From Cryptomeria japonica (Eukaryota; Streptophyta; Pinopsida; Cupressales; Cupressaceae), in contig NC_081415.1 of the NCBI RefSeq assembly GCF_030272615.1, positions 505,873,373 through 505,937,372 of the forward strand: a stretch of 64,000 nt of DNA, read 5' to 3'. The notes under the pieces are model-generated. The model did no database searches, was not told the origin of the DNA, and saw only the letters and a program-made list of their open reading frames with translations. Shown one piece after another: positions 22,013 to 33,900 of the stretch (its first letter is position 1; every line of letters begins with the position of its first letter). A program made the translations under genes and the position numbers.

Positions 22013-24684
22013 TGACGTGTGACCACATGTTGATTCAAAGAAAAATTGCTCGATATGTTGCCAAAAAATTTTATTTTGATTTCGTTGCCAAAATTTTTGA
22101 TATGGTGCCCTAGATATAGATTTGGATGTTGATAAGATAATGAGATTGACTAGATTGATAAGATTGATAAGATTGATTGGATCGATAAGATTGATAAGAT
22201 TGATTGGATTGATGAGGTTGGGATCAAGTCTGGTTTTAAAAATGACACATCCTGTATAAGACAAAGATGATCAAAACGTTTGGTTTCAGGAAAGATATAT
22301 CATGTATAAGACATGATAGATAATCAAAATGTCTAGTTTCAGGAAAGACACATCCTATATAAGACATTATAGATGATAGCTGGATGAATGATGAAGATAT
22401 TAAAGTGAAGAATGATGACATGGCGATGCGATATATATGCATATGATGGATGGAATGATGAATGTGACTAAATGATGATGCAACTTAAATGATGATGATA
22501 TGCAACTAAATGCACTTTGAATGATATGATATGAAATATACCCTCTAAGATAGTCATCCTTTCAATCAAATTTGTAGTGCTTCCTTTTTATCATCATTGA
22601 GCCTTTAAAATGTTAAAAGTTGATACAAGCATCGTGGTATAATTGAACCATGATGACCCGAGTATAACTTACATGGATTTTGATATTGCAAGACGACACA
22701 AGCATCGAGGTATAATTGAACCAAGACGACCTAAGTGTTGCTTATGTAAAACAGATAAGAGTTAACCTTCGTCCTATACAAATGGGTAATGTCCTCAATG
22801 ATATGTGTCATGATCACGTCGTAAGACATTTTTGCATAGTAATAAGACTTACTCGCAAACAAAAAATAAAGTAAATATCACACTCCTTCCTTGCTTCTCT
22901 AGTCTTGAAGACATCCTTGAGTTGCTTAGGAGCTTTGATAATCAAAAAAAAAAAACCTACCAAAGATAAACATGCATGCTACCCTATGTAGTTGTTAGAT
23001 AAAACATCTTGCAAATGTATCTTTGTTTTCATTGCAGAAATCAGTTGTGCATCCAGTTTTTGTTTTCCATTGATAATTTTGATCTTTGTTTTTGTTCAAG
23101 TGTCTACGTTTGTGTTGTTTGATTGTTTAAACCCAAAAGGCGAGATGCCCCTAGTTAAGTTAGGATTTTGCCCCCAGGTATGGACACTTTGTTTGATATG
23201 GATATATATATTGATCACCAAGTCATGGTGAGATATGATGCGGATAATTGTTCGAATAACCAAAGACAATGACTATGCTAAGTGTGTCCAAGATTGTGTT
23301 GTGTTTGAAAGGTTTGGTGAATCTTTGCCGATAGAGTACATTAGATGGATGCAAAAGATATGATACATGTCTAAATAGATAGAAGAGATGGTAGATTAGT
23401 TAGATGGATATTGATCAGTGTCTTTGTTTTTTTATTTCTCAATGTGATGGTTGATAATGATGTTTGGTTTCAAAGAGTGAGTACATCGTGTAAGACCGAT
23501 TCATCTGGTTTTGAGTGTATCTTTCCTTGTATAAGACATGTTGATGTTGATAGATTTTGAGTGATGGATTGATTAACAAGACATGTGATCAGTTTGATTG
23601 CAGACGTTGAGAATTTGTCTGTTGTTGATTTGATTCGATGGATGGTCTATGCATTTTTTTGTCCTTAGTTTTGATCAAGATCTACAATGGAAAAGGGGAT
23701 ATGGATATGGATAAGAGAAATAAGATCATAGATAATGATGGATTTAGATAAGATAATGGATATTGGAGGAAGGATAATGGGAGATGTGGTAGGAAGAATA
23801 GAGTGGATGAAACTTGTCCCCAAGTATAGAGGTCTTCATTCGCGAAAGGGTGATATGTAAGATTGTCATAACATCTAGCACCACTTGAATAAATGTTCCT
23901 AAACATTTAAAAGATAGAGACCCAACCCACACTTAGAGCCTCCAGAAAATTCAACCGAACATGTCTAGTGACTAGGAAGCATACTCAAAAGGAAGAAGAA
24001 TCCCAAACTGAATCAAGGTATTTAGTCTTTGATTACCCATGTGTGTGCAAGTGGGTTCATTCTGGCTCATATGATCTTTATAATCTTCATAATCCAACAT
24101 GACTAGCTACATGAATTACCCTGACTTCAAAAGAATCCTAGATAGAGCCTCGCTGCTAGCGAGCGTCCATAGCCCCGACGAGGTTATCACTGTAATCTCA
24201 CGAATATTACTCCATTGCTAGCCAGGTGTCCATAGCCCTGATGGAGTTACTCGCATGTTCCCAAAGCCAAGCATTTTGATATTGCATTTTTTCTTGATCA
24301 TGTTTTTGATCTTTTGATATTGCCTTTTGCTCTTGTCATTGATTCTTTTATGCATTGGCTTGTAAGAAATGAATCTCATGTGGGTTCAAGAGTTATAGTG
24401 GCACTGAAGTAGGATTTTGGATTTTTCACTAGCCACATTTTCAACTAAGAGATCACAATGATTTAGAACAATTGATTAAGTGTATGAAATATAGTAATCA
24501 AAAAGATGTTGACACCAAGATATAATAAGTGGTTCCATTCTAGATTGAGTATGCATCCTAACCAAAAGATAATGTTAAAGAGGAACAACCTCGGATTTTG
24601 AAGAGTTTCATGAATAGATATCTAGGAAATGGACTGAACATCAGGTTGAGCATGGGAAAGCGTGTGACAAAATGACACAAACAC
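22013..24684 (-). other. Gypsy non-coding interior with tandem repeats
   Basis: No coding sequence is supported. Short tandem arrays include GATTGATAAGATTGATTGGAT-type units (about 22141-22215), three diverged units of about 60 bp carrying TTTCAGGAAAGA and TATAAGACA (about 22232-22365), and two units with AAGCATCG(T/A)GGTATAATTGAACCA (near 22628 and 22698). Near 24150-24255 two copies of a GCTAGC...GTCCATAGCCC...GAGTTA motif occur. Confidence 0.55.
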
Positions 24685-26070
24685 CTATCTCATGGATACA
24701 AGATTTATGCGAAGGATTGAATGGGAGGGATGGAAGGATGGAAAATAGGTGTTGGATAATAGATTGGACGTTGGAAGACTTGCATCAAGAATAGATAGAA
24801 ATGTCTTCAAGATGAATGTTGGCACACACCTTGAGAGGTGGTGGAGTGATGAAGGAAATGTGGATTTTAGATTTTGAGATTTTGAGGGAGGAGTGGATGT
24901 GGACTTTGAGACATAAGGACCCAAAAGTGATGAAGGAAATGATGAAAGAATAGAATTGGGAAGTGGAAGATGTGTAGGTAGATGATTGAAGAAAGTTTTG
25001 GGAATAGTGGGTCTGGATGCCAGTTTTGTTTTTTCTTTGGAATGCAATGCTTTTAGGGGCGACTTAGGAAGCCCCATAGTTTTTGATCTTTCCTTTTTCT
25101 TAAAGGGATTTTGTATCCTTTTGGATATTGCATTTTTATTTTGGATCGGATTTTTCTTTGATTCGACATGTCTTTTAGATTGGACATGTTGATCTTTGGA
25201 TGTATGTGGATATTTAGACTTATGGATTTTATTCTTCACATCCAAATTTCTTCCAAAAGAAATGGGATTCATGGATGGATATGAATGATATGGAGGTATT
25301 TTGGATGGATTGATGTAAGGTCCTAAGATGAATAGAAAAAAGGAAGGCTTTGACTTTGGAATGAAAGGACCTAAAATGGATTTGGAGGATGAAGGGATCC
25401 CTTGATCTTGACTTGGAATATGATCATTTGAATTTGTGCTTTTCTCTTGATTTTGAATTGGATCATTGAAGGAGATGGAAGGGATATCATGATCTTGCTT
25501 AAGAGGTGGATGTTGAATGGGACTTGAAAGGACACTCTGCTCTTGAGATGAAAGGGGATCATCGAGGATGGAATACCAAAATCTTAGGGGATCATCGTAA
25601 GATTATTGGTAGGTGGGATCTTGATAAAAAATGGGATTAGATTCCTTTGACTAAGCTTCTTCTTTATCAAGCGATGAGGGATGGTCATTCAAGTGATTAA
25701 AGTTGATGTTGTTGATAGGTTGATTTGATAACAAATAATTTGTTTGGATACTCAAGCCTACTAAGTCAAATAGAGGGTTTGATGTGCCCCTATTGATGTG
25801 ACTAAGTGCATCAAATGATATAATAAAGCTCCCCAATGAAGGATGATGTATCTTGATTTTGGGAACGAGATTGATTTGACTAACTTGAATATCTAGACTA
25901 AGTATTTTGATGTTGGTATTGGTTGAAATTGTGCAACTTGGATCAATAGTTGATGTTCCTCTAATTTGGAAGAAACCTGATTTCTGCAAGTTGTAAAGTG
26001 ATTCTTGACTTTGTTGATATTTTTGCAAGATGTTTGTTTGGTATATGACAAGAACATAGCAAATACACAT
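24685..26070 (-). pseudogene. Extra ORF between integrase and 3' LTR
   Basis: A 462-codon frame on the element strand, broken by only two stops (about 25651 and 25600). The likely start is MCICYVLVIYQTNILQ, a short hydrophobic N-terminus that could be a signal or anchor. The middle is Ser/Pro/Asp/Gln-rich (DDPLSSQEQSVLSSPIQHPP) and the C-terminal third Lys/Arg-rich (NPFKKKERSKTMGLPKSP), then Ser/Leu-rich. Some plant gypsy lineages (Athila, Tat/Ogre) carry an additional ORF in this position, sometimes called env-like. I see no fusion peptide, cysteine pattern or known domain, so I do not call it an envelope gene. Near-intact length over nearly 1.4 kb of AT-rich DNA argues for past coding function. 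Confidence 0.55.
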
Positions 26071-26165
26071 GAAAACAATAGTAGTTTTGGTCTTAATCTA
26101 ACGTGAAGTGTATGTTCTTTTGAAAATCTTGTCAAATCCTTGATGTTCTCACTGGTTTGGTACAA

Positions 26166-27124
26166 GAAAAATACAGGAAGAAGACTATTTATTCAAAGGT
26201 CATAAATAATATCATAGCCCAAAGCTCGATACTCATTCAGCTCAAACAACCCTGTCACACCCTAGGGTGCGCCCATTTTTTTGCCTATTCATTTTCTTGG
26301 GAGATGTATGGTGAGTGTCTTGGGGGCGAATTCTTCCCCACCCTTGCACTATGATATTACAAATGTATGGTTACTGACTCGGTGAAGTTTCTAATTCTAA
26401 GGCTCTTTAGTAAAGGTTCCATTCGGTACAACGAAAGATAAACCCCCTCAAGTGGCTTCCTAACCTTTAAAACAAAAGCTTTTCGTATCTCAAGGACACT
26501 GGGGGAAGGATATCAATGCACATTGTCATTGGAGTGGATTTTCATCAGCCTCCACATTTGATTATAGTAAGTTGGTAAACATGGCTTTAAGTCGTTCCCC
26601 ACTTAAGTTGTTCCCCTCTCACCGGCCTTATGGGCTTCTCGGGAGGGCAGACCTACTAAAGGTTGTATCTTACTTGCATGAATTGAAAGAAAGCTTGAAA
26701 TAGTGAGTTTGGCTTTTTGGTCACCCAATTAAGGGGAGAGCATATACCTATCACTTTTGATACAAGGCAAACAAGTTGTTCCTTTTAATCCTTTATTGCG
26801 ATGATTTTCTAACTTCTATTTGGAGATGTTGTTCCAACAAACATGGTGTTCAATTTTAATCCTAGATAGAAAATTAAACACAACATGATGCATTTTAACT
26901 CAAACACATATAGAAAATTGCATGATATCTAGCACACAAAATGTAAATTCCTAAAAATTTACACAATGAATTCAAGACAACCAAAACTTAAAAGATGCTT
27001 GTCAAGAACGAAGCAATATAGATTAAATAACAATAATTTAATATCACATGCTTTAATGAAGACATGCTAACACATCATAAAATTTAAGATTAAAGAGCGG
27101 GAAAGAAGATAATCACATCTAGGC
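26166..27124 (-). other. Gypsy spacer after integrase
   Basis: Sequence between the integrase C-terminus and the extra ORF. There is no long frame or recognised domain. Confidence 0.45.
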
Positions 27125-27851
27125 ATAGTATCTATGAAGATGCATAACATTTAAGGGTTCCTTAAGAGGCATACCTTTCATATTCATTATTTTATAAGCA
27201 CATGACCCGTAGACCTCAGTGATGATATATGGTCCAAGCCAATTTGGACTTAACTTCCCTTTTTCTTCAAGTAAAGCATTCACATTGTGTTAATTCTCAT
27301 AAAGCACTAAATCACCCATAAAGAAGGAACGTTGAATAACTTTTTTATTGTAACTTCATTGCAAGGACCTATGATACGCTTGATTACACTCAAGAGTATT
27401 TATGCGCTATTCATTGAGCATTTCAAGTTGTTGAAGGCATTGTTCTCTATAAGAGTCATTGTCGACTATCCCTTTAAGATAAATTCTCAATGAGGGAATC
27501 TCTAACTCTAAAGGCATAATTGCATCAACACCATAAACAAGATTGTAAGAAGTAGTACTTGTTTCTATGTCAACACTTGTCCAATAGGCCCAAAGGGAAT
27601 AGGTCAACTGAGTATGCCAATCCTTACCATAATTGGTTACAGTCTTATGAAGAATTTGTTCAATAATCCTATTAGAGGATTCAACTTGACCATTAGATTG
27701 AGGATAATAAGGTGTTGAAAAACGATGTTGAATATGATATTTTTTGAGGAATTTCATTACATCTTTGTTGCTGAATGAGGTACCATTAACAGAAATCAAA
27801 GTGGAAGGTATACCAATTCGAGAAATGATGTTTTCTAAGAGGAATTGACAG

Positions 27852-27856
27852 ATTAC
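27852..27856 (+). repeat. Left TSD (ATTAC)
   Basis: ATTAC before TGTGTGGGGG; second copy at 29500-29504. Confidence 0.92.
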
Positions 27857-29499
27857 TGTGTGGGGGAAAAAGTGACACTAAGCAAACATGCCCTAATCTC
27901 ACTTTCAATCACACACTTGTGGAATACGAAAGAGCCTAGAGGTATCACACAATTGGCTACTTCTTTTTGTAGAAGAGAGAGCCATGGGCTACCTATTAGG
28001 ATTTCTATTCCTTTGTTGTAATTGAAAGATAAAATGATGCAAGTTCAATCCCTAACCCCAAAGTGCAAGTATGAACTAATAACAAGATTGCAGAATTGAA
28101 CTTAAATAATGGACAGCTATAAACACAAGGACAAGACATGAATGTAAATGCATACCCGGTGTTAAAATATGAGTGAAAATGTTCGGGACGGGGGCGTGGG
28201 CGCCACCATCCTGATTCTGCCCCTGAAACTGCTCTTGAAACTGTTGTTTTGCAACCTGAAAAGATGTCAAAAATGCTGAAAATTGCTATCTGACAGAAGG
28301 ACTAGGGCGCCCAGCGCCCCTGTCCTGGCAGGACCAGGGCACCCCACGCCCCTGTCCTGGTCTTTTGCTCTGAAATTTGGTGTGAAGTTCAGTCTCCATC
28401 TACTTCCGTCGGATCTGCAACTTGCGACGTCGTCTGAATCCCGAAACCTGCACTTATATCTGAAAAGGTATGGTGGGCGGTTATATAGGGTTTTGCCTTA
28501 GTCAAACCCCCGCTTTGGTGATTTCCACCTCCACGAATAGCCAAGTTGTATTGTAAAAGTAGTGTGTGTGCAGACCTTGTGTGTGTGCAAGATCCTAAAA
28601 TGCAAGTAAGCAAACTAGAGCAACCTAGAAAGTAAACCCTAATTGCTTGCAAATGATAATGTAAATGCTCCAAATCAAGATGTAAAGAGATCTAAAGCAT
28701 GAATACAAGTGATATAATGAGGCTTATGCAAAGACACGAAAACAACATGAAATCATACCCAACCCCAAGGGAGGGGTACAAGCCAATCTTCAGTCGGTGA
28801 TCCCCTATTGCTCTTCAATGTCTTCAAAGCCCTAAATGGATGAATGAAATTGATGGATGCTTGATGGATGGATGTTGAATGTTGTTGAAGTCTTCAAAGA
28901 TCTGCTCTTTCGCTACATAGAAGGCCCTTGAAACCAAAAATTCGAATCCTTTCAAATGAAGAAAGAGAGCTCTTATATATGAAACCCTAGGTCTTAATTT
29001 CAACTTTTGGCCGACCTAGAGATTGAATCTCCCGCCAATTTCTTGGGGTTAAGCTTTATTTTATGATTGGATTGCGCTCCTAAAATTTCGGGAAAAATGT
29101 CCAGGACCATGTGCACTCCGGGCGCCATGGTCCTGACAACTTTTCACCAAATTTTCAGGGCCGTCAGATATGATGATTTTAGAGAGAATCCTGAAGTTAC
29201 AGCTAATTTCAAGATGTTTTGACCCCCGAAATCAAGCCCCCAAGTTCAAAATAGGACCTAATTAGGGTTTTTGATTAAATAATGTATTGGAGGAATAAAA
29301 TGAAAGGGGCACACTTTAATGAAAGGGCCCGACTTTATGATGTGGAAGATGATGAAATAGAACCTTAGACCCAATTAATTTGATTAATTAAGTGCTAAAG
29401 GGGAAATGCAATGCAAAATGCAAAATGCGCCAAGGCGGGTGCTAAACTAGGTGTGAAATTGTACCACCCTAGCAAGTGCGTACAATTTACGACGCTACA
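27857..29499 (-). mobile_element. Solo LTR inserted in integrase
   Basis: A 1643-bp sequence from TGTGTGGGGGAAAA to GACGCTACA (element strand TGTAGCGTCG...CCCCACACA) flanked by ATTAC. It has no internal region or repeated ends. It carries GC-rich patches (GGGCGCCCAGCGCCCC near 28306; CCAGGACCATG near 29102) and a TATATAAG box near 28972 on the element strand. It is unrelated to the gypsy LTR around it. Confidence 0.92.
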
Positions 29500-29504
29500 A
29501 TTAC
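29500..29504 (+). repeat. Right TSD (ATTAC)
   Basis: Matches 27852-27856. Confidence 0.92.
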
Positions 29505-29765
29505 TTTAGCCGGTAGTAGATCGAAGAGGAACTGCTTCTGCCCCTTTGTAAAATAATCTGTAGCGATAATGATGAAAGTATGTCCTTGAGATGAAGAAGG
29601 GGAAATTTTACCAATGAGATCCAAACCCCATAAGGAAAAGGGCTAAGAGGCCACTTGTGACCTAAGTTCTTATGTAGGGGCATGGATCAAATTATTATGT
29701 TGTTGATATTGATGACACCTTTTAACGAATGCAAAGGAGTATTTTTCCATGGTTTGGACTTATTG

Positions 29766-31709
29766 GAATTATATAAGATTAGATTCTCTTAAGTTTGGCT
29801 TTGGGAGACCATGAGTTTACTTAGCCTCTTGTCTTTCATTATGGGTTGCTTCATCATGTTATGTAATGCTTAAGATACCAGAGGCTAAGCCACCTTTTGA
29901 GTTCTATTTGTTCTTGATCTCTCATCATCTTAAAATGATTACGAGATTGGTGTCTTGTATGAACTTCTTGATAGTTGAGCCTTCATTGTTAAAGCATTGA
30001 TGTACCTCTATTTATGTTAATTTTGGATCAGTAAATTTTTGTGTGCTAGATGTTCTTCCCTAGCCTATTGTAGTACTCCATTTGGAGCTCACTTCTAGCA
30101 AGTGGATTTAGTCTTGCTAAGGTTGGAGTCTTGTCTCTTTGTGTCTTGGATATCATGGCCTTGAGATTATTTTGAATCTTAGGTGCAAGTAAGGGGAGTG
30201 GCTTCTATTGGAGGTTGGGACCCAAAGTGGTCGCCAGGGTAATCCAATAGAAGTTTTGTAATCAAGTGATAACCTAATTAATGAACTTGGGTGGGTAGTT
30301 TATTTCTCTGATGCCTCCTTGCCCGCAAACACTCATATAGGTTTGGGGTAAGTAGACAAGGGCCTGGAATGGCTTCCACCAACCTTGTCTCCTCGAAAGG
30401 TTGGTGTGGTCCACTAGTGAATGTATGGGGGTTGGGGGTCGAGAGAGGTCACCAAGGTAACCCAAGATGGGGGTCGAGCCCTAGTGAAGACCTACCAGGG
30501 TAACCCATGACATTCTAGTGATGCCACTCTTCCCTTGCAACCTAGTGGTAACCTGTATCTCTTCCTTCCGTGTATTGCTGAGTTTTCGGAAGTGGTTGTA
30601 TTCTCATGCTTGTTTCCTTTGTGAATGTGTTCGAGCTTTCGTGTATGGTTGTAATTCATGTGCTTCTATGTATTCTCTTGTGAGCCTCTTGCTCGTTAAT
30701 TTTGTTGATTCATTGATTGTTTGGATATGTTGTTCTCTTCTAAGTCATGTTGGTACCCTTGTATATCTTGCTTCCGCCTGGTGGGTCTGACTGGTACCTC
30801 CTAGCACAGGGGGTGGACCTATTTTGGTGTCACATGGTTGGGTGGAGTGCTTTTCGCACCCATTGGGTTTGGCTCCTTCAACTTCATGTTCATGTTGGCT
30901 CGATGGAGATTTGAAGACTATCATTGTTGTACCAAATTCATGTATACTTTCCTACATGGGACTTTTGCAGATTTGCATATTGTGGATCTATCATTTGTAT
31001 TTGGAAATTCACATGTAAATTCTCAAGCATTGTAACGAGAATCTTATATACATTGTATTATTCTGTAATGTAATTCTTAGCAATTCTTTGTATTATTTGA
31101 GTTAGTGTATAACCTTGGGTAGCATCGTTATGGGACCTCAAGGAAAGTTGTTAAATGATTTATTATGTAATTATTTCACTATATTTCTAGCTTTGTATAT
31201 GTTATATTAAGTGTAATAATAAAAAATTAATTAATTAAAAAAAAAAATTCTCACATTTTCTTGTTCATGGATGTTATGTCCTTTCAGCCTCATGGCGAGA
31301 CGTGACATAACACTCCACTTTCACCTTTTTCTTTAATAGTGTTAACTTTGGTGAGAATAAGATGGAACCAATTTCATGCTATTTGTTCATCCCATGAGTA
31401 GAATTAGCTACATTTCCTGTTCATTGTCTTCATATTTTGGTGCTAGCTAATGGAAATATCAATTTTATTAAGGAGAGCCAGGATTGTTGTAACCATATAT
31501 TTGAAAATTTAAGCATTCATCACCTTTCGTATGTACCAAATGACCATCGCAAGGGTATCCCTACATAGACCAACCCACAAGGACCCCTTCTAGAGCATTG
31601 ACCAACAAGAGAAAACTTCCCGTAAACTATTGGGAAGAGGTTCTTGCCAACCTAACATACCGTGGAACTTTCTCCAACACTCGGCGCATCCATTCTTCAC
31701 AAATCATGG
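29766..31709. other. Unclassified sequence replacing the gypsy 5' part
   Basis: Pol homology stops near 29765. What follows has moderate GC and repeated phrases (GTAATCCAATAGAAG, CCAGGGTAACCCA, GGGGGTCGAG near 30433 and 30468). It ends in an AT-rich run (TTAATTAATTAAAAAAAAAAA near 31230). It could be an LTR or another retroelement 3' end, but no TSD or pair was found. Confidence 0.35.
31272..31312. repeat. Perfect 9-bp inverted repeat
   Basis: TGTTATGTC at 31272-31280 and GACATAACA at 31304-31312 are exact inverse complements around a 23-bp loop. They may form a hairpin or mark a repeat end; the function is unknown. Confidence 0.5.
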
Positions 31710-32870
31710 AATCTAGGACTACTTTATCTACACCAATAGGTCGATTTAAGTACATTTACAATAATCCATTTTAATTTTTATCAACTCAAAATTATTTGAC
31801 TATGATAGAGACAAAAGAAATCTTGTAAAATGCTTGACTACATTTACTATAAGGATTTAAAGAGTGAATTTTAATTTTTCACATCATGGGACCAAACCAA
31901 CCATGTTAGCACTTTTAGGTGGGCTATTGAATTCTAATGGAGAGGTTACTTGATTTCCCACACATGTGTCTTGATCCTTTTGTTCTACAGAGATCTAATA
32001 AAGTCTCTTGAGAGCCTTCAGAGAATAAAAAAGTGTCAAACTTTGATTGAGTTCTTCTCAAAAGTAATGACACCTAGAAGTGTTTTCTCTACACTTACAA
32101 GTGAATGTTAGGTCCATCTATAAAAATTTATCTCAAAATCATTTAACCACGATGATAACGAATTCAGTCTTAGAAAATATTTCATGTGTTCAATGCAATG
32201 GTGCCAAGAGTAGAATTTATATTTTTTACTTTGGGGTTTCAAACTAAGCTCACCAACATGTCTAAGTGGGATGAATTTTCCAATGGTCCTTATTCTTCCA
32301 AGGTACACAAATCTAATAGAATCTCTTAAGACCCCTAAGAGAAAAAAGGTTTTAAACTTTGGTACAACTATTCTCATAAGTCACAACAATATTATTTTAT
32401 ATACACCTATTTTTGGATATCAATTCTATCTATAATAACCTATTTTAAAAAAAATAAAATTTGAAATTGTTTAATCATGGTTGAAATAGATGCAATCTAC
32501 CAAAATACTTCATTTGTATTTAGTGTACTTGGGTCCAAGAGTGATATTTTATGGTCTCAACCTTATGAGACTAAATTAACCATTCCAACACGTCTAGGTG
32601 GGATAATAAGAGCATTACTTTATTTTCCATAAATCCTCATCCTTCCACATAACATAGACCTAACAAAGTCTATTAAGAAATCTAACAGAAAAATGTGTCA
32701 AAATTTGTCACAATCATTCTTAAAAGCCATGGCACCTAGGAGTGATCCATCTACACCCACAAGTAGATGTTGTTTCTATATATAATAATTCATCTTTATT
32801 TTTGTCAACTCCAAGTCAACGACTTCACTTGTGTTAATCATAAAGGTATCTATCTTACACCTTATGAGAC
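31710..32870 (+). repeat. Diverged tandem array of ~310-360 bp units
   Basis: Three full units and a partial fourth start near 31710, 32080, 32390 and 32740. Each repeats, in order: TCTACAC-like start, TAATCCATTTTAA/ATTTATCTCAAAAT, TTTAAC(C)ACGATG or ATCATGGTTGA, a 'gtacc-aag' segment, TCTAAGTGGGATGA-like, CATCCTTCCA or ATTCTTCCA, CTAATAGAATCTCTTAAGA-like, and 'gtgtcaaa-tttg'. Similarity is low but the order is constant, so the array is old. Confidence 0.65.
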
Positions 32871-32924
32871 CAACATAATCATGATAATATATTGAAGTTT
32901 TATTGTGAATTCTATAGAACACCA

Positions 32925-33900
32925 ATTTACTACTGAGAGGGGGGTGTGAATCAGTAGTAAATAAATCTTTAATTTTTGTTTATCTTTAAAGCTTTTGTAA
33001 ACTTTAAACTTTTTATATTTGAATGTTGAAAGAAAAACACTGAACTGAAAATGAATAAACACAAGAAAATAAGGCCAGTGCACAAGTAAATACATGGAAA
33101 CCCAATGTGAAAAAAACCATGATGAGAAACGTTGCTAGGATCGACTGTCCTAATCCATCCTCACCATCAAAATGATTACAATAGTTTTAGGGTACCAACC
33201 CAAGATGTCACCCAACACCTTCTACTTCAAAAGCACTAACTTTTTTTAGTTACAATTTTATCAAATGAGCACCAACTCATAATAGATAGAGAACCAACTT
33301 CCAGTACACTTACACAATTTAGAAAAACTTTGTGTAAATAGATGCACCCTTTGAAAAACTATAACCCCATTCAAATTTGAAAAGGACAATAGCAATGATA
33401 GAAAGAACATAATCTTTCTAAGGTCTGAATACCACATAAAAAGTAAGCCTGTCTGAAACAAATGCTTTGCTGAGATAATTTGAAGACAATATGCTTTGAA
33501 TTTGAATATAAACAATCAACCTTTGAATTTTGAATATCAACAATCAAATCTATATAACACTCTCAATCTATTACAAGATTCAAATTTGACTGTAGAATAA
33601 CAATTTTTTCCTTTTAAACCCTCAAAGATGAATCAAAAACATATAAATCACTGAACAAGTGACTGCAACAAAGTCTTACCTCAACACCGTTCTAAATTTA
33701 GTTTATTGTTACTAATCTACCTTCTTGTAGAGTCTTCTTAAGGAAGTTTGAAGACTATTCTAAAGTTAGTTTATGGTTACTCATAACCAAGTAATCGACA
33801 ATAACTGTTATTGTAAACTCCTCTTTAACACATAGTAAGATAACACAAATGTAAACTCCTAGATATTAACATAAATGTGTACAATTATAAGATATTATAT
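32925..33900 (-). mobile_element. Copia-like LTR relic
   Basis: The left end, ACTACTGAGAGGGGGGTGTGAA followed by ACATGGAAACCCAATGTGAAAAA near 33092 and ACCATGATGAGAAAC, mirrors the LTR start at 13207 (ACTAAGAGGGGGGGTGAA, ACGTGGAAACCCAAATGGGAAAAACC, AGTGAGCAGAAAC). It is probably an old relative of that LTR family. The right boundary and TSD are not visible. Confidence 0.5.

Larger units (their letters stand above)
27125..29756 (-). pseudogene. Ty3/gypsy integrase, split by a solo LTR
   Basis: Integrase inserts the cDNA into the genome. On the element strand the N-terminal zinc finger remnant (AFVKRCHQYQQHNNLIHAP, second Cys replaced by Tyr) lies near 29700. The core follows: WGLDLIGKISPSSSQGHTFI and ATDYFTK with the first catalytic Asp near 29560. 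After the solo LTR the core resumes as CQFLLENIISRIGIPSTLIS, then VNGTSFSNKDVMKFL, where the second catalytic Asp is Val (codon 27790-27788). The Glu is kept in YYPQSNGQVESSNR. The C-terminal domain (KLSPNWLGPYIITEVYG) lies near 27250. A one-base deletion after FTKG and stops add to the damage. Enzymatically dead. Confidence 0.9.
18946..29765 (-). mobile_element. Ty3/gypsy element, 3' part, with nested insertions
   Basis: Minus-strand Ty3/gypsy retrotransposon. From 3' to 5' along the plus strand it has an LTR (18946-21994, itself split by a solo LTR), a purine tract (21995-22008), a long non-pol region with an extra ORF, and integrase sequence (27125-29756) split by another solo LTR. Sequence beyond about 29765 no longer matches pol, so reverse transcriptase, protease, gag and the 5' LTR are absent. 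This is a truncated, dead copy. Confidence 0.85.

Noticed and set aside
28283-28673. Open frames inside the 27857-29499 insertion
   Set aside because: They lie within a solo LTR and have no retroelement or host domain.
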